Of a DNA stretch of 64,000 nucleotides, positions 48,790-57,548 are shown piece after piece. The stretch lies in the NCBI RefSeq assembly GCF_001189845.1, contig NZ_LFLZ01000001.1, forward strand, positions 124,001 through 188,000, written 5' to 3'. A program made the position numbers and the translations under genes. Below the pieces are notes generated by a model that was not told where the DNA came from, searched no databases, and was given only the letters and a program-made list of their open reading frames with translations. Positions within the stretch are counted from its first letter, which is position 1; each line of letters starts with the position of its first letter. The DNA is from Bradyrhizobium tropiciagri. GTDB taxonomy: Bacteria > Pseudomonadota > Alphaproteobacteria > Rhizobiales > Xanthobacteraceae.

Positions 48790-49212
48790 CTAGATCGCGA
48801 ACTGCATGATCGAAGGCGTCGACGCGGCAGGACGGACGTGGCTTCCGAGCAGTCCGGTGTTGGAATTTGTTCCCGTCACGGCCGGCTGTGCGTCGAGCCC
48901 AAGATGGGCCAGCGCATCGTGGCCCATGTCGTAGGCCGCATAGCCGAGCAGGGCGAGCAGCAGCGCCGCGGCGAGGCTGTGCCTGACGGTGTCGCGCGTC
49001 GAGCGATAACCGCTGCGGAAATAGACCGAGAGCAGGATCGCGACCAGCAGCGCCGCGGCGACGCCGGCGAGCCCCGACATCACCATGCCGAGCCCGCCAT
49101 CCGCCGGATCGTCGAACCAGCCGATGCCGGGGTCGATCACCTTGAACAGGGAGGTGAGGAGGTCGCCGATGGCGGCCGCTGCCAGGGCCGCGCCGTCGAG
49201 GATGATGCGCAT
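48790..49212 (-). CDS. Small multi-pass membrane protein, unknown
   Basis: 140 residues. Hydrophobic segments at about residues 6-24 (weak), 43-65 (VMSGLAGVAAALLVAILLSV) and 78-94 (HSLAAALLLALLGYAAYDMG). The C-terminus is a polar Ala/Thr/Ser tail. No family recognised. Faces the MAPEG gene. Confidence 0.65.
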   Translation of the reverse strand: MRIILDGAALAAAAIGDLLTSLFKVIDPGIGWFDDPADGGLGMVMSGLAGVAAALLVAILLSVYFRSGYRSTRDTVRHSLAAALLLALLGYAAYDMGHDALAHLGLDAQPAVTGTNSNTGLLGSHVRPAASTPSIMQFAI

Positions 49213-49371
49213 CGCGCCATCCGTTGGGAACTGAAACCGCCATTGGTCCCGGGAGTTGGTCCGCCGGGCTCGGATGATGGTTCAACGGGTTACCGCGTTC
49301 GCTTCATTGTCAGGGCCGCGGGCGGCGGCTAAGAGGGCGGCCGGGCGCCCGCGGCTGAGGGGAGATTCTTG

Positions 49372-49794
49372 ATGTCAGTTCAAATGGTTCTATTGCCGGT
49401 CTTCATCCAGATTGGGCTGACCTTCGCGCTGTTGTTCACGATGGCGACGGCGCGCACGCGGACGCTGGCGAGCGGTGAGACCCGGATGAAGGATATCGCG
49501 CTGCGCGAGCCGAACTGGCCCGCCCGCGCCACCCAGTTCGCCAACTGCTTTGCCAACCAGTTCGAGCTGCCGGTGCTGTTCTATGTCCTGATCGCCATTG
49601 CGCTGCCGCTGCGCCGTGCCGATCTGTTCATCGTGCTGATGTCCTGGGTGTTCGTGGTGACGCGGTTTGCCCATGCCGCGGTGTTCGTCACCTCCAACGA
49701 CGTGCGGCCGCGCTCGCTCGCCTGGTTCGCCGGCGTGCTGGTGCTGGCGGCCATGTGGCTGTATTTCGCGCTCAGACTGCTGCTGCTGATCTGA
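49372..49794 (+). CDS. MAPEG family membrane protein
   Basis: 140 residues, four predicted TM helices. Block REPNWPARATQFANCFANQF ELPVLFYVLI matches the conserved MAPEG core (E-x-x-x-N-x-x-N-x-E-type), and SNDVRPRSLAWFAGVLVLAA the last helix pair. Eukaryotic members are glutathione transferases and eicosanoid enzymes; bacterial function is unclear. GAGGGGAG precedes the ATG. The RNA methyltransferase gene starts 22 bp downstream. Confidence 0.85.
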   Translation: MSVQMVLLPVFIQIGLTFALLFTMATARTRTLASGETRMKDIALREPNWPARATQFANCFANQFELPVLFYVLIAIALPLRRADLFIVLMSWVFVVTRFAHAAVFVTSNDVRPRSLAWFAGVLVLAAMWLYFALRLLLLI

Positions 49795-49816
49795 TGCGCC
49801 CAACCGAAAGAGATCA

Positions 49817-51115
49817 ATGACCCCCGCTGCCCGGCTCACCGCCGCGATCGAACTGATCGCCACCATCGACGCACAGCGCATTCCTGCGGCGAAAGCGCTG
49901 AAGGAATGGGGCACCGCGCACCGTTATGCCGGCTCCGGTGATCGCGCCGCGATCTCCGGCCTGATCTGGGACGTGCTGCGCCGGCAATCCTCCGCGGCCT
50001 TTCTGATGCAGGACGACAGCGCCCGCGCGCGCGTGCTCGGCATGCTCAAGCTCGAGCGCGGCATGGATATCCCGACGATCTCGGCGCTGTGCGACGGCGG
50101 CCGGTTCGCGCCGGATCCGCTGACCGCGGCCGAGGAGGCCGCATTGGCCTCGCGCACGCTCAAGGACGCGCCGGCCCACGTTGCGGGCGACTATCCGGAC
50201 TGGCTCGATCCGCATCTGGCAAAGGTGTTCGGCGACGACCGCGCCGCGGAAGCGACCGCGATGGCGAGCCGTGCGCCGCTCGATCTGCGCGTCAACACAC
50301 TGCGCGGCAAGCGCGAGAAGGTGCTGCCGCGGCTGTCGCATCTCGGCGCCAGGGAGACGCCGTGGTCGCCGCTCGGCCTGCGCATCGAGCTCGGCGCAGA
50401 CGCGCGCAATCCCGGCATCCATGCCGAGGAGGATTTCATCAAGGGCGCCATCGAAGTGCAGGACGAGGGCTCGCAGCTCGCCGCGCTGTTCGCGGCGGCC
50501 AAGCCCGGCGAGCAGGTGATCGACCTCTGCGCCGGTGCCGGCGGCAAGACGCTGGCGATCGCAGCTCAGATGCAGGGCAAGGGACGGTTGATCGCGACCG
50601 ACAGCGACAAGCGCCAGCTCGCGCCGATCCATGAGCGGCTGTCGCGCGCCGGCGTGCACAATTGCGATGTCCGCACGCCGCGCGGCGAGGAGGAGGTGCT
50701 GTCCGACATCAAGGCCTCCGCCGACCTCGTGCTGATCGACGCGCCGTGCACCGGCACCGGCACCTGGCGCCGCAATCCCGATGCCAAATGGCGGATGCGC
50801 CCCGGCGCGCTCGAGGTGCGGCTGAAGGACCAGGCCGAGGTGCTGGAGCGCGCGGTGCCGCTGGTGAAGGCCGGCGGCCGCATCGCCTACATCACCTGCT
50901 CGGTGCTGGCGGAGGAGAATGGCGAGCAGGTCAGGGCCTTCATCGCGCGGCATCCGGAGTTTTCCGTGCAGCCGCCGGAGCAGACCGCGTCGGTGCTGTG
51001 GGACAAGGCCGAGGCGTTTGGAGAGGCCGCGCTGCAATCGGCCGAGGGCCTGCTGATGACACCGCGCCGGACCGGTACCGATGGGTTCTTTGTGTCGGTG
51101 CTGAAGAAGGCGTGA
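49817..51115 (+). CDS. RsmB/NOP2-family rRNA m5C methyltransferase
   Basis: 432 residues. SAM motif VIDLCAGAGGKTLAIAAQMQ, the two catalytic cysteines DAPCTGTGTWRRNPD (about residue 310) and AYITCSVLAEENGEQV (about residue 359), and the Asp of ATDSDKRQLAPIHERL. The N-terminal ~130 residues are a NusB-like helical region as in RsmB. Probably methylates a cytosine of 16S rRNA, but the specific site is not shown by sequence. Confidence 0.93.
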   Translation: MTPAARLTAAIELIATIDAQRIPAAKALKEWGTAHRYAGSGDRAAISGLIWDVLRRQSSAAFLMQDDSARARVLGMLKLERGMDIPTISALCDGGRFAPDPLTAAEEAALASRTLKDAPAHVAGDYPDWLDPHLAKVFGDDRAAEATAMASRAPLDLRVNTLRGKREKVLPRLSHLGARETPWSPLGLRIELGADARNPGIHAEEDFIKGAIEVQDEGSQLAALFAAAKPGEQVIDLCAGAGGKTLAIAAQMQGKGRLIATDSDKRQLAPIHERLSRAGVHNCDVRTPRGEEEVLSDIKASADLVLIDAPCTGTGTWRRNPDAKWRMRPGALEVRLKDQAEVLERAVPLVKAGGRIAYITCSVLAEENGEQVRAFIARHPEFSVQPPEQTASVLWDKAEAFGEAALQSAEGLLMTPRRTGTDGFFVSVLKKA

Positions 51116-51127
51116 CGCTTTCTCCTC

Positions 51128-51249
51128 CGTCATTGCGAGGAGCGAAGCGACGAAGCAATCCATGGCTCCGCATATGCGGCACGGTGGATTGCTTCGCGGA
51201 GCCTGTCATCCGGCGGCGCTTCGCGCGACCGGGTGGCTCGCAATGACGG
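51128..51249. repeat. Family A palindromic repeat, long form with inserted module
   Basis: Same architecture as 47675: CCGTCATTGCGAGGAGCGAA ... TGGATTGCTTCGCGGAGCCT then GTCATCCGGCGGCGCTTCGC then GGCTCGCAATGACGG. Between the RsmB-like gene and the convergent MFS gene. Confidence 0.85.
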
Positions 51250-51269
51250 GGCGGGCAGTGTGCCAACTG

Positions 51270-52547
51270 CTATGACGCCGCCGAGCACACCCCCACCGGC
51301 ACCGGCGTCCGGCTCACCGCGATCACCCAGAACAACAACGCGACGGCGCTGATCGCAGCGCCCAGCGCGCAGACGCCGATCCAGCCGGTCGCCGCATAGG
51401 CCATCGTCGAGCTGATCGCGCCGAACCCGGTGCCGATCGAATAGAATACCATGTAGCCGCCGACCAGCCGGCTCGCGGCATCGGGGCGCGCGGCAACGAT
51501 CAGGCTCTGGTTGGTGACGTGGATCGCCTGCACCGCGAAGTCGATCATCAGCACGCCGACCACCACCAGCCAGAGCGACGTGTTGAGGCAGGCGATCGGC
51601 ACCCAGCCGGCGAGCATCAAGAGCAGCGACAGTCCGGTGGTGCGCTGGCCCCAGCCACGATCGGCGAGCCGGCCGGAATTGCGCGCGGCGAGTGCGCCGG
51701 CAAGGCCCGCGATCCCGAGCATCCCGATCGTGGTGTGCGACAGCGACAGCGGAGGTGCTGCGAGCGGCAGCACGACCGAGCTCCAGAACACGCTGAAGCT
51801 TGCGAAGATCAGGAGCGCGAACACTGCACGCTCGCGCAACACCCGTTCCTCGACGAACAGCGCGACCGTCGAGCGCAGCAATTTTGCATAGGACGATCCG
51901 GCCATCGGCTGCGGCGCATGCCGCGGCAGCGCGCGCGCCAGCAGCGCCGCCAGCACCAGCGTCAGCGCAGCGGAAGTGAGATAGACCATGCGCCAGCCGC
52001 CGAGATCGGCCAGCGCGCCGGCGGCAAAACGTGCCAGCAGGATACCCGACACCACGCCGCTGGTGACGGTGCCGATGGTGCGGCCGCGGTCGGCGGGGGC
52101 CGCCAGCGTCGCGGCGTAGGCGACCAGCACCTGGATCACGACTGCGAGCAGCCCGACCAGCACCATGCCGGCGAGCAGCACGGCGGCGTTCGGCGCGGTG
52201 CCGACGATGGCGAGCGCAAGCGCCGACAGCACGGTCTGGCCGACGATCAGCCTGCGGCGGTCCCAGAGATCGCCGAGCGGCACGATCAGCATCAGCCCGA
52301 AAGCGTAGCCGATTTGCGTCAGCGTCACGACGCCGCCGATCACCGCGGGCGTGATGGCAAGATCGCGCGCCATGGTATCGAGCAGCGGCTGCGCAAAATA
52401 GATGTTGGCGACGCTGAGCCCGCAGGCGACGGCGAACAGCAGCACGGCCGCGGGTGAAAGCGCGCCTGCCGTCGCGTTGTCGCGCTTGCCGTCCGCTGTC
52501 TTGGTCTCCTTGGCCGGTGCGGCCTCTGCCATGGTCTGGTTGGTCAT
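51270..52547 (-). CDS. MFS exporter, divergent from an HxlR regulator
   Basis: 425 residues, 12 TM helices after an N-terminal polar stretch of about 30 residues. GLSVANIYFAQPLLDTMARD and TQIGYAFGLMLIVPLGDLWD are typical of the YnfM-like/ArsJ-neighbourhood MFS group; VTSGVVSGILLARFAAGALA is the motif-C equivalent. Start MTNQTMAEAAPAKE at 52547 with GGAGG upstream. Two 21-bp inverted repeats in the 112-bp divergent gap suggest direct HxlR control; substrate unknown. Confidence 0.87.
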   Translation of the reverse strand: MTNQTMAEAAPAKETKTADGKRDNATAGALSPAAVLLFAVACGLSVANIYFAQPLLDTMARDLAITPAVIGGVVTLTQIGYAFGLMLIVPLGDLWDRRRLIVGQTVLSALALAIVGTAPNAAVLLAGMVLVGLLAVVIQVLVAYAATLAAPADRGRTIGTVTSGVVSGILLARFAAGALADLGGWRMVYLTSAALTLVLAALLARALPRHAPQPMAGSSYAKLLRSTVALFVEERVLRERAVFALLIFASFSVFWSSVVLPLAAPPLSLSHTTIGMLGIAGLAGALAARNSGRLADRGWGQRTTGLSLLLMLAGWVPIACLNTSLWLVVVGVLMIDFAVQAIHVTNQSLIVAARPDAASRLVGGYMVFYSIGTGFGAISSTMAYAATGWIGVCALGAAISAVALLFWVIAVSRTPVPVGVCSAAS

Positions 52548-52570
52548 CTTGCCTCCACGCAATTCGCAAT

Positions 52571-52591
52571 CTGGTCTTATAATGAGACCAG
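52571..52591. promoter_or_regulatory. HxlR candidate operator 1
   Basis: Perfect 7-bp inverted arms CTGGTCT and AGACCAG around a 7-base spacer TATAATG, which itself looks like a -10 element. Lies 24 bp upstream of the MFS start. Confidence 0.6.
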
Positions 52592-52607
52592 TTGCGCTCC
52601 GCGCTGT

Positions 52608-52628
52608 CTAGTCCTATTTTAAGACCAG
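52608..52628. promoter_or_regulatory. HxlR candidate operator 2
   Basis: CTAGTCC and AGACCAG around TATTTTA: the same 21-bp layout as operator 1 with two arm mismatches. Centre 37 bp from that of operator 1, and 32 bp upstream of the HxlR start. Confidence 0.55.
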
Positions 52629-52659
52629 TTCGGAATCGTGATCGAGGAGGAGAGCCGCG

Positions 52660-53111
52660 ATGAAGCGGACCGGATTCGCCAAGGCGGACTGCCCGGTGGC
52701 GCGCGCGCTGGACGCGATCGGCGACTGGTGGTCGCTGTTGATCGTGCGCGACGCGTTCGACGGCCTGCGCCGGTTCGGCGACTTCCAGAAGAATCTCGGC
52801 ATCGCCAAGGGCATGCTGACGACGCGGCTGCGCACGCTGGTCGAGCTCGGTGTGCTCGAGCAGGTCGCGGCGTCCGACGGCAGCGCCTATCACGAATATG
52901 TGCTGACGAAGCGGGGGCACGACCTGTTCCCGGTCGTGGTGGGCCTGCGGCAATGGGGCGAGGCGCATCTCTCGCCCGCGGCGAAGCCCATTCGGTGCTG
53001 CTGGACCAGGCCGGGCAGGCGGTCGGCCAACTCGTGCTGCCGTCGAAGAGCGGCAAGCCGTTGGGCTGGGCGGACACGAAGGTGAGGAAGGTTGCGGCGA
53101 AGCGGCGGTGA
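52660..53111 (+). pseudogene. HxlR family regulator with a one-base frameshift near its C-terminus
   Basis: Winged-HTH HxlR protein: CPVARALDAIGDWWSLLIVR with the conserved N-terminal Cys, FDGLRRFGDFQKNLGIAKGM, LTTRLRTLVELGVLEQVAAS and YVLTKRGHDLFPVVVGLRQW. After GEAHL the frame shifts at about 52968-52973. One added T (CTCTCG to CTCTTCG) restores FARGEAHSVLLDQAGQAVGQ, which then runs to the stop at 53111, giving about 150 residues. Uncorrected, it ends at 53085 with an unrelated Arg/Cys-rich tail. The DNA-binding part is intact. Divergent from the MFS gene. Confidence 0.82.
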
Positions 53112-53144
53112 TTACGGATGCAAGCGTGTGGATACTCCTTCCAC

Positions 53145-53229
53145 GTCATTGCGAGGAGCGAAGCGACGAAGCAATCCATCGCGCCGCATATGCGGATGGA
53201 TGGATTGCTTCGCTTCGCTCGCAATGACG
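53145..53229. repeat. Family A palindromic repeat (short form)
   Basis: CGTCATTGCGAGGAGCGAAG...GCAATCCAT and TGGATTGCTTCGCTTCGCTC...GCAATGACG arms downstream of the HxlR gene. Confidence 0.85.
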
Positions 53230-53244
53230 GGCATAGAGCCGGGC

Positions 53245-53318
53245 TGTCGCCCTTCGAGACGGTGGCTTCGCGACCTCCTCCAGCGACAAAGGCGAAGCCT
53301 TTGCGCGGGGGTGACGGG
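53245..53318. repeat. Family F-like palindromic repeat
   Basis: TGTCGCCCTTCGAGACGGTG...CTCCTCCAGCGACAAAGGCG...GCGCGGGGGTGACGG; shares blocks with 21816 and 53719. Directly follows the family A copy at 53145. Confidence 0.65.
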
Positions 53319-53330
53319 AGAGAGCGCGCT

Positions 53331-53705
53331 TCAATCCACAATAAACAGCGTCGCACCGGTCGCCGTCGACGAGCGGTGCGCGGCGTCGCCGAAATCGGAG
53401 ACCTGGTAGCTCATGCCGGGCCTCAGCGTGAATTTGCGGCCGTCGCGCAGCTCGGTATCGAGCTCGCCTGTGACGACGTAGAGTACATGACCGCGGTCGC
53501 ACCAGTGATCGGCGAGATAGCCCGGCGAATACTCCACCATCCGCACCCTGACATCGCCGATGTCGAGCGTGCGCCACAGCGCTTGCCCGGTCTCGCCGGG
53601 ATGCACCGTCGGCTCGACGTGGCTCCAGTCGGTGACGGTGAAGGGCAGGTCGGGATTTTCATCGGAGCGTTGTCCTGAAGTTTTGATCACTCTGGGCGTT
53701 TGCAT
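53331..53705 (-). CDS. DHCW-motif cupin-fold protein
   Basis: 124 residues. Motif LADHWCDRGHVLYVVTGELD matches the DHCW-type cupin signature (here DHWCDRGH), with the second cupin box LRPGMSYQVSDFGDAAHRSS. Likely a single-domain metal-binding cupin; no substrate known. ATG 53705 (MQTPRVIKTSG) is preferred to a TTG two codons upstream. Confidence 0.8.
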   Translation of the reverse strand: MQTPRVIKTSGQRSDENPDLPFTVTDWSHVEPTVHPGETGQALWRTLDIGDVRVRMVEYSPGYLADHWCDRGHVLYVVTGELDTELRDGRKFTLRPGMSYQVSDFGDAAHRSSTATGATLFIVD

Positions 53706-53718
53706 CCACAAACGCAGG

Positions 53719-53865
53719 CGTCATCCCCGCGCAACGGCTTCGGCGTTGTCGCTGGAGGTGCGCGTCGAGCGGTGCGCAAGCAGCGCTCGGCGAGCCTCGA
53801 AGGATGGTTGGAGCCGGGCCGTCGCCCTTCGAGACGGCCGCTTCGCGACCTCCTCAGGGTGACGG
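53719..53865. repeat. Family F palindromic repeat
   Basis: CGTCATCCCCGCGCAACGGC...TTGTCGCTGGAGG and GCCGTCGCCCTTCGAGACGG...CCTCCTCAGGGTGACGG. Fills the gap between the cupin and NTF2-like genes. Confidence 0.65.
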
Positions 53866-53880
53866 ATTACTCCAGCAACC

Positions 53881-54252
53881 TCAATGCACCAGATGGTTCG
53901 CCGAACCCTGCTTGATCTTGCCCTGATCATCGAGCCGCAGATACTCGCAGATCTTCTTGCCGCGTTCGTTCTGGTAGAACACCACGACGCTGTCGGGCGA
54001 GACGTAGAGGTCGATCAGCTCGAAATGCAGCTCCGGCAGTTTGGCAAGCGCCGCGCTCCAATAAGCCCGCAGCTGCGCCTTGCCGCGCACGGTGCCGGAC
54101 GCGCCGAAGCCGAACGCCGGGATCCGGTCCGAGGTCATCTCGGTATCTTCCGAATACATCGCCAGCACGCGCTCGAGATCGCGCGCGTTCCAGGCGGCGA
54201 CCCACTCGTGGCCGAGCGCGGTGAGGCGGGACGGGTCGTGAAAATCGGGCAT
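53881..54252 (-). CDS. NTF2-like (SnoaL) protein
   Basis: 123 residues, cone-shaped NTF2 fold. LTALGHEWVAAWNARDLERV then LAMYSEDTEMTSDRIP is the usual N-terminal helix pair and strand; GKAQLRAYWSAALAKLPELH and FYQNERGKKICEYLRLDDQG follow. Members bind small hydrophobic ligands or act as isomerases; function here unknown. A GGAGG (AAGGAGGAAAGC) precedes the ATG at 54252. A 21-bp palindrome lies 31-51 bp upstream. Confidence 0.82.
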   Translation of the reverse strand: MPDFHDPSRLTALGHEWVAAWNARDLERVLAMYSEDTEMTSDRIPAFGFGASGTVRGKAQLRAYWSAALAKLPELHFELIDLYVSPDSVVVFYQNERGKKICEYLRLDDQGKIKQGSANHLVH

Positions 54253-54282
54253 TGCTTTCCTCCTTGGCGCTTATGGTCAAAT

Positions 54283-54303
54283 TAGGTCAATAATATTGAC
54301 CTA
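54283..54303. promoter_or_regulatory. 21-bp palindrome upstream of the NTF2-like gene and guaA
   Basis: Perfect 8-bp arms TAGGTCAA and TTGACCTA separated by TAATA. It overlaps a third half-like TGGTCAAAT at 54274. It lies 31-51 bp upstream of the NTF2-like ATG (minus strand) and 87-107 bp upstream of the guaA ATG. Likely an operator for one or both; regulator unknown. Confidence 0.55.
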
Positions 54304-54389
54304 TATCGATTTGTCCATGCCCAAAGAAGAATGTGGGCGCAACGCTGGCCGCGGTTGCGGGGGCGGGCGCCGTCGCGTATCTGCTTGCC

Positions 54390-56000
54390 ATGACAGCCCA
54401 GCACACAGCCCAAGACTCGGTTCAAGCACCGTCGACGCCGTCAGTGGCCTCGGCGCATGACAAGATTCTGATTGTCGATTTCGGCAGTCAGGTGACGCAA
54501 CTGATCGCCCGCCGCGTCCGCGAGATGGGCGTCTATTCCGAGATCGTGCCGTTCCAGAAGGCGGAGGCTGCCTTCAAGGAGATGAAGCCGAAGGCGGTGA
54601 TCCTCTCCGGCGGACCCGAGTCCGTTCACGAGACCGGCTCGCCGCGCGCGCCGCAGCTGATCTTCGAGTCCGGCGTTCCCGTGCTCGGCATCTGCTACGG
54701 CCAGATGACCTTGGCGGCCCAGCTCGGCGGCGAGGTCGAGGGCGGGCATCACCGCGAATTCGGCCGCGCCGATGTCGAGGTGAAGACCGATAGCCAGCTG
54801 TTCGATGGCGTCTGGAACCACGGCGAGAAGCACCAGGTGTGGATGAGCCATGGCGACCGCATCACCAGGATGCCGCCCGGCTTCTCCGTCGCCGGCACCT
54901 CGCCGAATGCGCCGTTCGCGATCATCCAGGACGAGAAGCGGAAGTATTACGGCCTGATGTTCCACCCCGAGGTGGTGCACACGCCCGATGGCGCAAAACT
55001 GCTGCGCAACTTCGTGCGAAAGGTCGCCGGCCTCACCGGCGACTGGACCATGCGCGCCTTCCGCGAGGAGGCGATCGAGAAGATTCGTGCCCAGGTGGGC
55101 AAGGGCAAGGTGATCTGCGGCCTGTCCGGCGGCGTCGATTCCGCCGTCGCTGCGGTGCTGATCCACGAGGCGATCGGCGACCAGCTCACATGCGTGTTCG
55201 TCGATCACGGCCTGCTGCGGCTCGACGAGGCCAGGACCGTCGTCGACCTGTTCCGCAACCACTACAACATCCCGCTGGTCCATGTGGACGCGTCGAAAGA
55301 GTTTCTCGGCGAGCTCGCTGGGGTCGCCGACCCCGAGGTGAAGCGCAAGACCATCGGGCGCCTGTTCATCGACGTGTTCGAGGCGGAAGCCAAGAAGATC
55401 GGCGGCGCCGAATTTTTGGCACAGGGCACGCTCTATCCCGACGTGATCGAGAGCGTCTCCTTCACCGGCGGCCCGTCGGTGACCATCAAGTCGCACCACA
55501 ATGTCGGCGGCCTTCCGGCGCGCATGAACATGAAGCTGGTCGAGCCCTTGCGCGAATTGTTCAAGGACGAAGTGCGCGTGCTCGGCCGCGAGCTCGGCCT
55601 GCCTGAAGTGTTCGTCGGCCGCCACCCGTTCCCGGGCCCGGGCCTTGCGATCCGCTGCCCCGGCGACATCACCAGGGAAAAGCTCGACATCCTGCGCAAC
55701 GCGGACGCCGTCTATATCGACCAGATCCGCAAGCACGGCCTCTACGATGCAATCTGGCAGGCCTTCGCGGTGCTGCTGCCGGTCAAGACCGTCGGCGTGA
55801 TGGGCGACGGCCGCACCTACGAATACGTCGTCGGCCTGCGCGCCGTCACCTCGACCGACGGCATGACCGCCGACTTCTACCAGTTCGACATGAAGTTTCT
55901 GGCCGAGACCGCGACGCGCATCATCAACGAGGTGAAGGGCGTGAACCGGGTGGTGTACGATGTGACGAGCAAGCCGCCCGGGACGATTGAGTGGGAATGA
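54390..56000 (+). CDS. guaA: GMP synthase (glutamine-hydrolysing)
   Basis: 536 residues (EC 6.3.5.2). Aminates XMP to GMP. Class I glutaminase: Cys102 in GICYGQM, His192 and Glu194 in [12 protein letters not shown]-pyrophosphatase PP-loop [11 protein letters not shown] at about 243-253. The C-terminal dimerisation domain ends in [16 protein letters not shown], the normal end, so the gene is intact although an integrase follows at once. The start at 54390 ([14 protein letters not shown]) is chosen over a GTG at 54333, which would add 19 hydrophobic residues. Confidence 0.96.
   Translation: MTAQHTAQDSVQAPSTPSVASAHDKILIVDFGSQVTQLIARRVREMGVYSEIVPFQKAEAAFKEMKPKAVILSGGPESVHETGSPRAPQLIFESGVPVLGICYGQMTLAAQLGGEVEGGHHREFGRADVEVKTDSQLFDGVWNHGEKHQVWMSHGDRITRMPPGFSVAGTSPNAPFAIIQDEKRKYYGLMFHPEVVHTPDGAKLLRNFVRKVAGLTGDWTMRAFREEAIEKIRAQVGKGKVICGLSGGVDSAVAAVLIHEAIGDQLTCVFVDHGLLRLDEARTVVDLFRNHYNIPLVHVDASKEFLGELAGVADPEVKRKTIGRLFIDVFEAEAKKIGGAEFLAQGTLYPDVIESVSFTGGPSVTIKSHHNVGGLPARMNMKLVEPLRELFKDEVRVLGRELGLPEVFVGRHPFPGPGLAIRCPGDITREKLDILRNADAVYIDQIRKHGLYDAIWQAFAVLLPVKTVGVMGDGRTYEYVVGLRAVTSTDGMTADFYQFDMKFLAETATRIINEVKGVNRVVYDVTSKPPGTIEWE
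55960..56000. other. Putative island attachment site in the guaA 3' end
   Basis: The last codons of guaA (GGGACGATTGAGTGGGAATG then A) directly precede a tyrosine integrase gene. The guaA 3' end is a known integration hotspot for islands. The matching direct repeat at the other island end would be beyond 64000, so the core cannot be defined here. Confidence 0.4.
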
Positions 56001-56126
56001 TTCAGGCCCGTCCGGGACTATCCCGCTTTATCCAATTGTACGACGTAACAGACTGATTTTACGATCTAAATCGTCATCTACATTCGACAACTATCGGCGC
56101 GCATGAAACCGGACGGACGGAGCGCC

Positions 56127-56273
56127 TGACGGTGTCGCCGTCCATTGAAACAACCGATCCCGATCAATACCGTCATACGCGAAGATGCGTCTGACGGTAT
56201 TTTTCTTTGCCTAAGTATCTGCAAAACAAGGAAATCTCCGGTCAAACGCGGCTCAAAAATAGCTGACGGTATT
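56127..56273. repeat. TGACGGTATT iterated sites upstream of the integrase
   Basis: TGACGGTATT occurs at 56192-56201 and 56264-56273, its exact inverse AATACCGTCA at 56166-56175, and a variant TGACGGTGT at 56127-56135. The inverted pair encloses an ACGC/GCGT inner stem. Spacing and position just before int suggest arm-type integrase or excisionase binding sites. Confidence 0.5.
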
Positions 56274-56291
56274 TGCCTGGAGGGAAAGTCC

Positions 56292-57548
56292 TTGCTGACA
56301 GACGCTGCGCTTAAGGCGCTGAGACCAAAGGAAAAATCGTACAAGGTCACCGACCGGGACGGCATGTACGTGGTTGTGTCGCCCGCCGGGACGCTGTCTT
56401 TCCGGCTCGACTACCGTCTGCATGGTCGACGCGAGACTGTGGTCCTCGGAAAATACGGCCCGACAGGGTTGTCGCTCGCACGCGCTCGCGAGAAGTGCAT
56501 CGATGCGAGGCGCGCAGTCGGCGAGGGGCGGTCACCCGCTATCGAGAAGCAGCGCGAGAAACGGCGTCTTCTTGAAGCAAGGAGTTTTGGCGAGCTCGGG
56601 GAGAAGTGGCTCGTCGCGGCACCCATGGCCGACAGTACGCGGGCAATGCGACGGTCGATTTTCGAACGTGAGCTGCTTCCCATCTGGCGCAAGCGCCTTC
56701 TGAATGAAATCGCACCGGACGATCTTCGCGCCCATTGTGCTGCCATCGTGGAGCGCGGCGCTCCCGCAACGGCGATCCATGTCCGTGATATCGTGAAGCA
56801 GATCTACGGATTTGCGATCCTGCATGGCGAGAAGATCGCCAATCCAGCGGACGAGGTGGGACCCGCGTCGATCGCAAACTTTGTCCCGCGAGACCGCTCG
56901 CTTTCACCGACTGAAATTCGCATCATGGTCAAGCAGCTGGACCGTGTCGCGACATTGCCCACCATCCGACTGGGTATGCGTTTGTATCTGCTCACGATGG
57001 TCCGCAAGAGTGAATTGCTCGATGCCACGTGGGACGAAGTAGATTTCGAGAACGCAGTCTGGACAATTCCCAAGGAGCGTATGAAGCGCTCAAAGGCGCA
57101 CAACGTTTATTTCTCGCGCCAGGTGCTCGATATCTTCATCGCGCTGAAGACCTGCGCGGGAAATTCAAAGTATGTGCTGCCGTCGCGCTATGACGCCGAC
57201 GCTCCGATGTCGCGGGCAACGTTCAACCGGATCACATACTCGGTCGTTGAGCAGGCAAGCAAGGAAGGTCTTCCGCTGCAGCCGTTCACGGTTCATGACC
57301 TCCGAAGGACTGCGTCAACTCTTCTGAACGAGCTCGGATTCAACAGTGACTGGATCGAAAAGTGTCTCGCGCACGAGGATGGTCGCTCCTCGCGGGGAGT
57401 CTACAACAAGGCCGAGTACGAGGTGCAGCGTCGGCATATGATGCAGGAGTGGTCGAACATTATTGATGCCTGGGTCGGTGGCCAGAAATACATCCCGGTC
57501 CTCATTCCGCCTTCGATGCCGCTCCTGCAACCCGACCCGGCCCTTTAA
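56292..57548 (+). CDS. P4-type tyrosine integrase
   Basis: 418 residues from a TTG start with GGAGGG seven bases upstream; this begins the DUF4102-like arm-binding domain (LLTDAALKALRPKEKSYKVT). The core-binding domain spans about 95-195. The catalytic domain has Arg238 (TMVRKSELLDATW), a Lys near 265 (ERMKRSKAHNVYF), H335-x-x-R338 (FTVHDLRRTASTLL), His361 (CLAHEDG) and Tyr371 (RGVYNKAEY), so it looks active. It begins 291 bp after guaA, as expected of an island integrase. The frame extends upstream to 56145 across the iterated sites, which argues against the longer start. Confidence 0.9.
   Translation: MLTDAALKALRPKEKSYKVTDRDGMYVVVSPAGTLSFRLDYRLHGRRETVVLGKYGPTGLSLARAREKCIDARRAVGEGRSPAIEKQREKRRLLEARSFGELGEKWLVAAPMADSTRAMRRSIFERELLPIWRKRLLNEIAPDDLRAHCAAIVERGAPATAIHVRDIVKQIYGFAILHGEKIANPADEVGPASIANFVPRDRSLSPTEIRIMVKQLDRVATLPTIRLGMRLYLLTMVRKSELLDATWDEVDFENAVWTIPKERMKRSKAHNVYFSRQVLDIFIALKTCAGNSKYVLPSRYDADAPMSRATFNRITYSVVEQASKEGLPLQPFTVHDLRRTASTLLNELGFNSDWIEKCLAHEDGRSSRGVYNKAEYEVQRRHMMQEWSNIIDAWVGGQKYIPVLIPPSMPLLQPDPAL

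Noticed and set aside
54441..55736. Long open frame antisense to guaA, and similar long antisense frames over mmsA, ABC-F and CoxL-like genes
   Set aside because: High-GC codon usage opens such shadow frames; their translations are Arg/His/Asp-rich, lack known domains, and oppose genes with clear motifs.
56166..56201. Rho-independent terminator after guaA
   Set aside because: The hairpin is followed by several T, but its arms recur as direct copies elsewhere in the same region, which fits protein-binding sites better. It is also 166 bp past the stop.
56145..56291. N-terminal extension of the integrase from 56145
   Set aside because: It would encode the iterated TGACGGTATT sites, does not match the family start, and the TTG at 56292 has a proper ribosome site.
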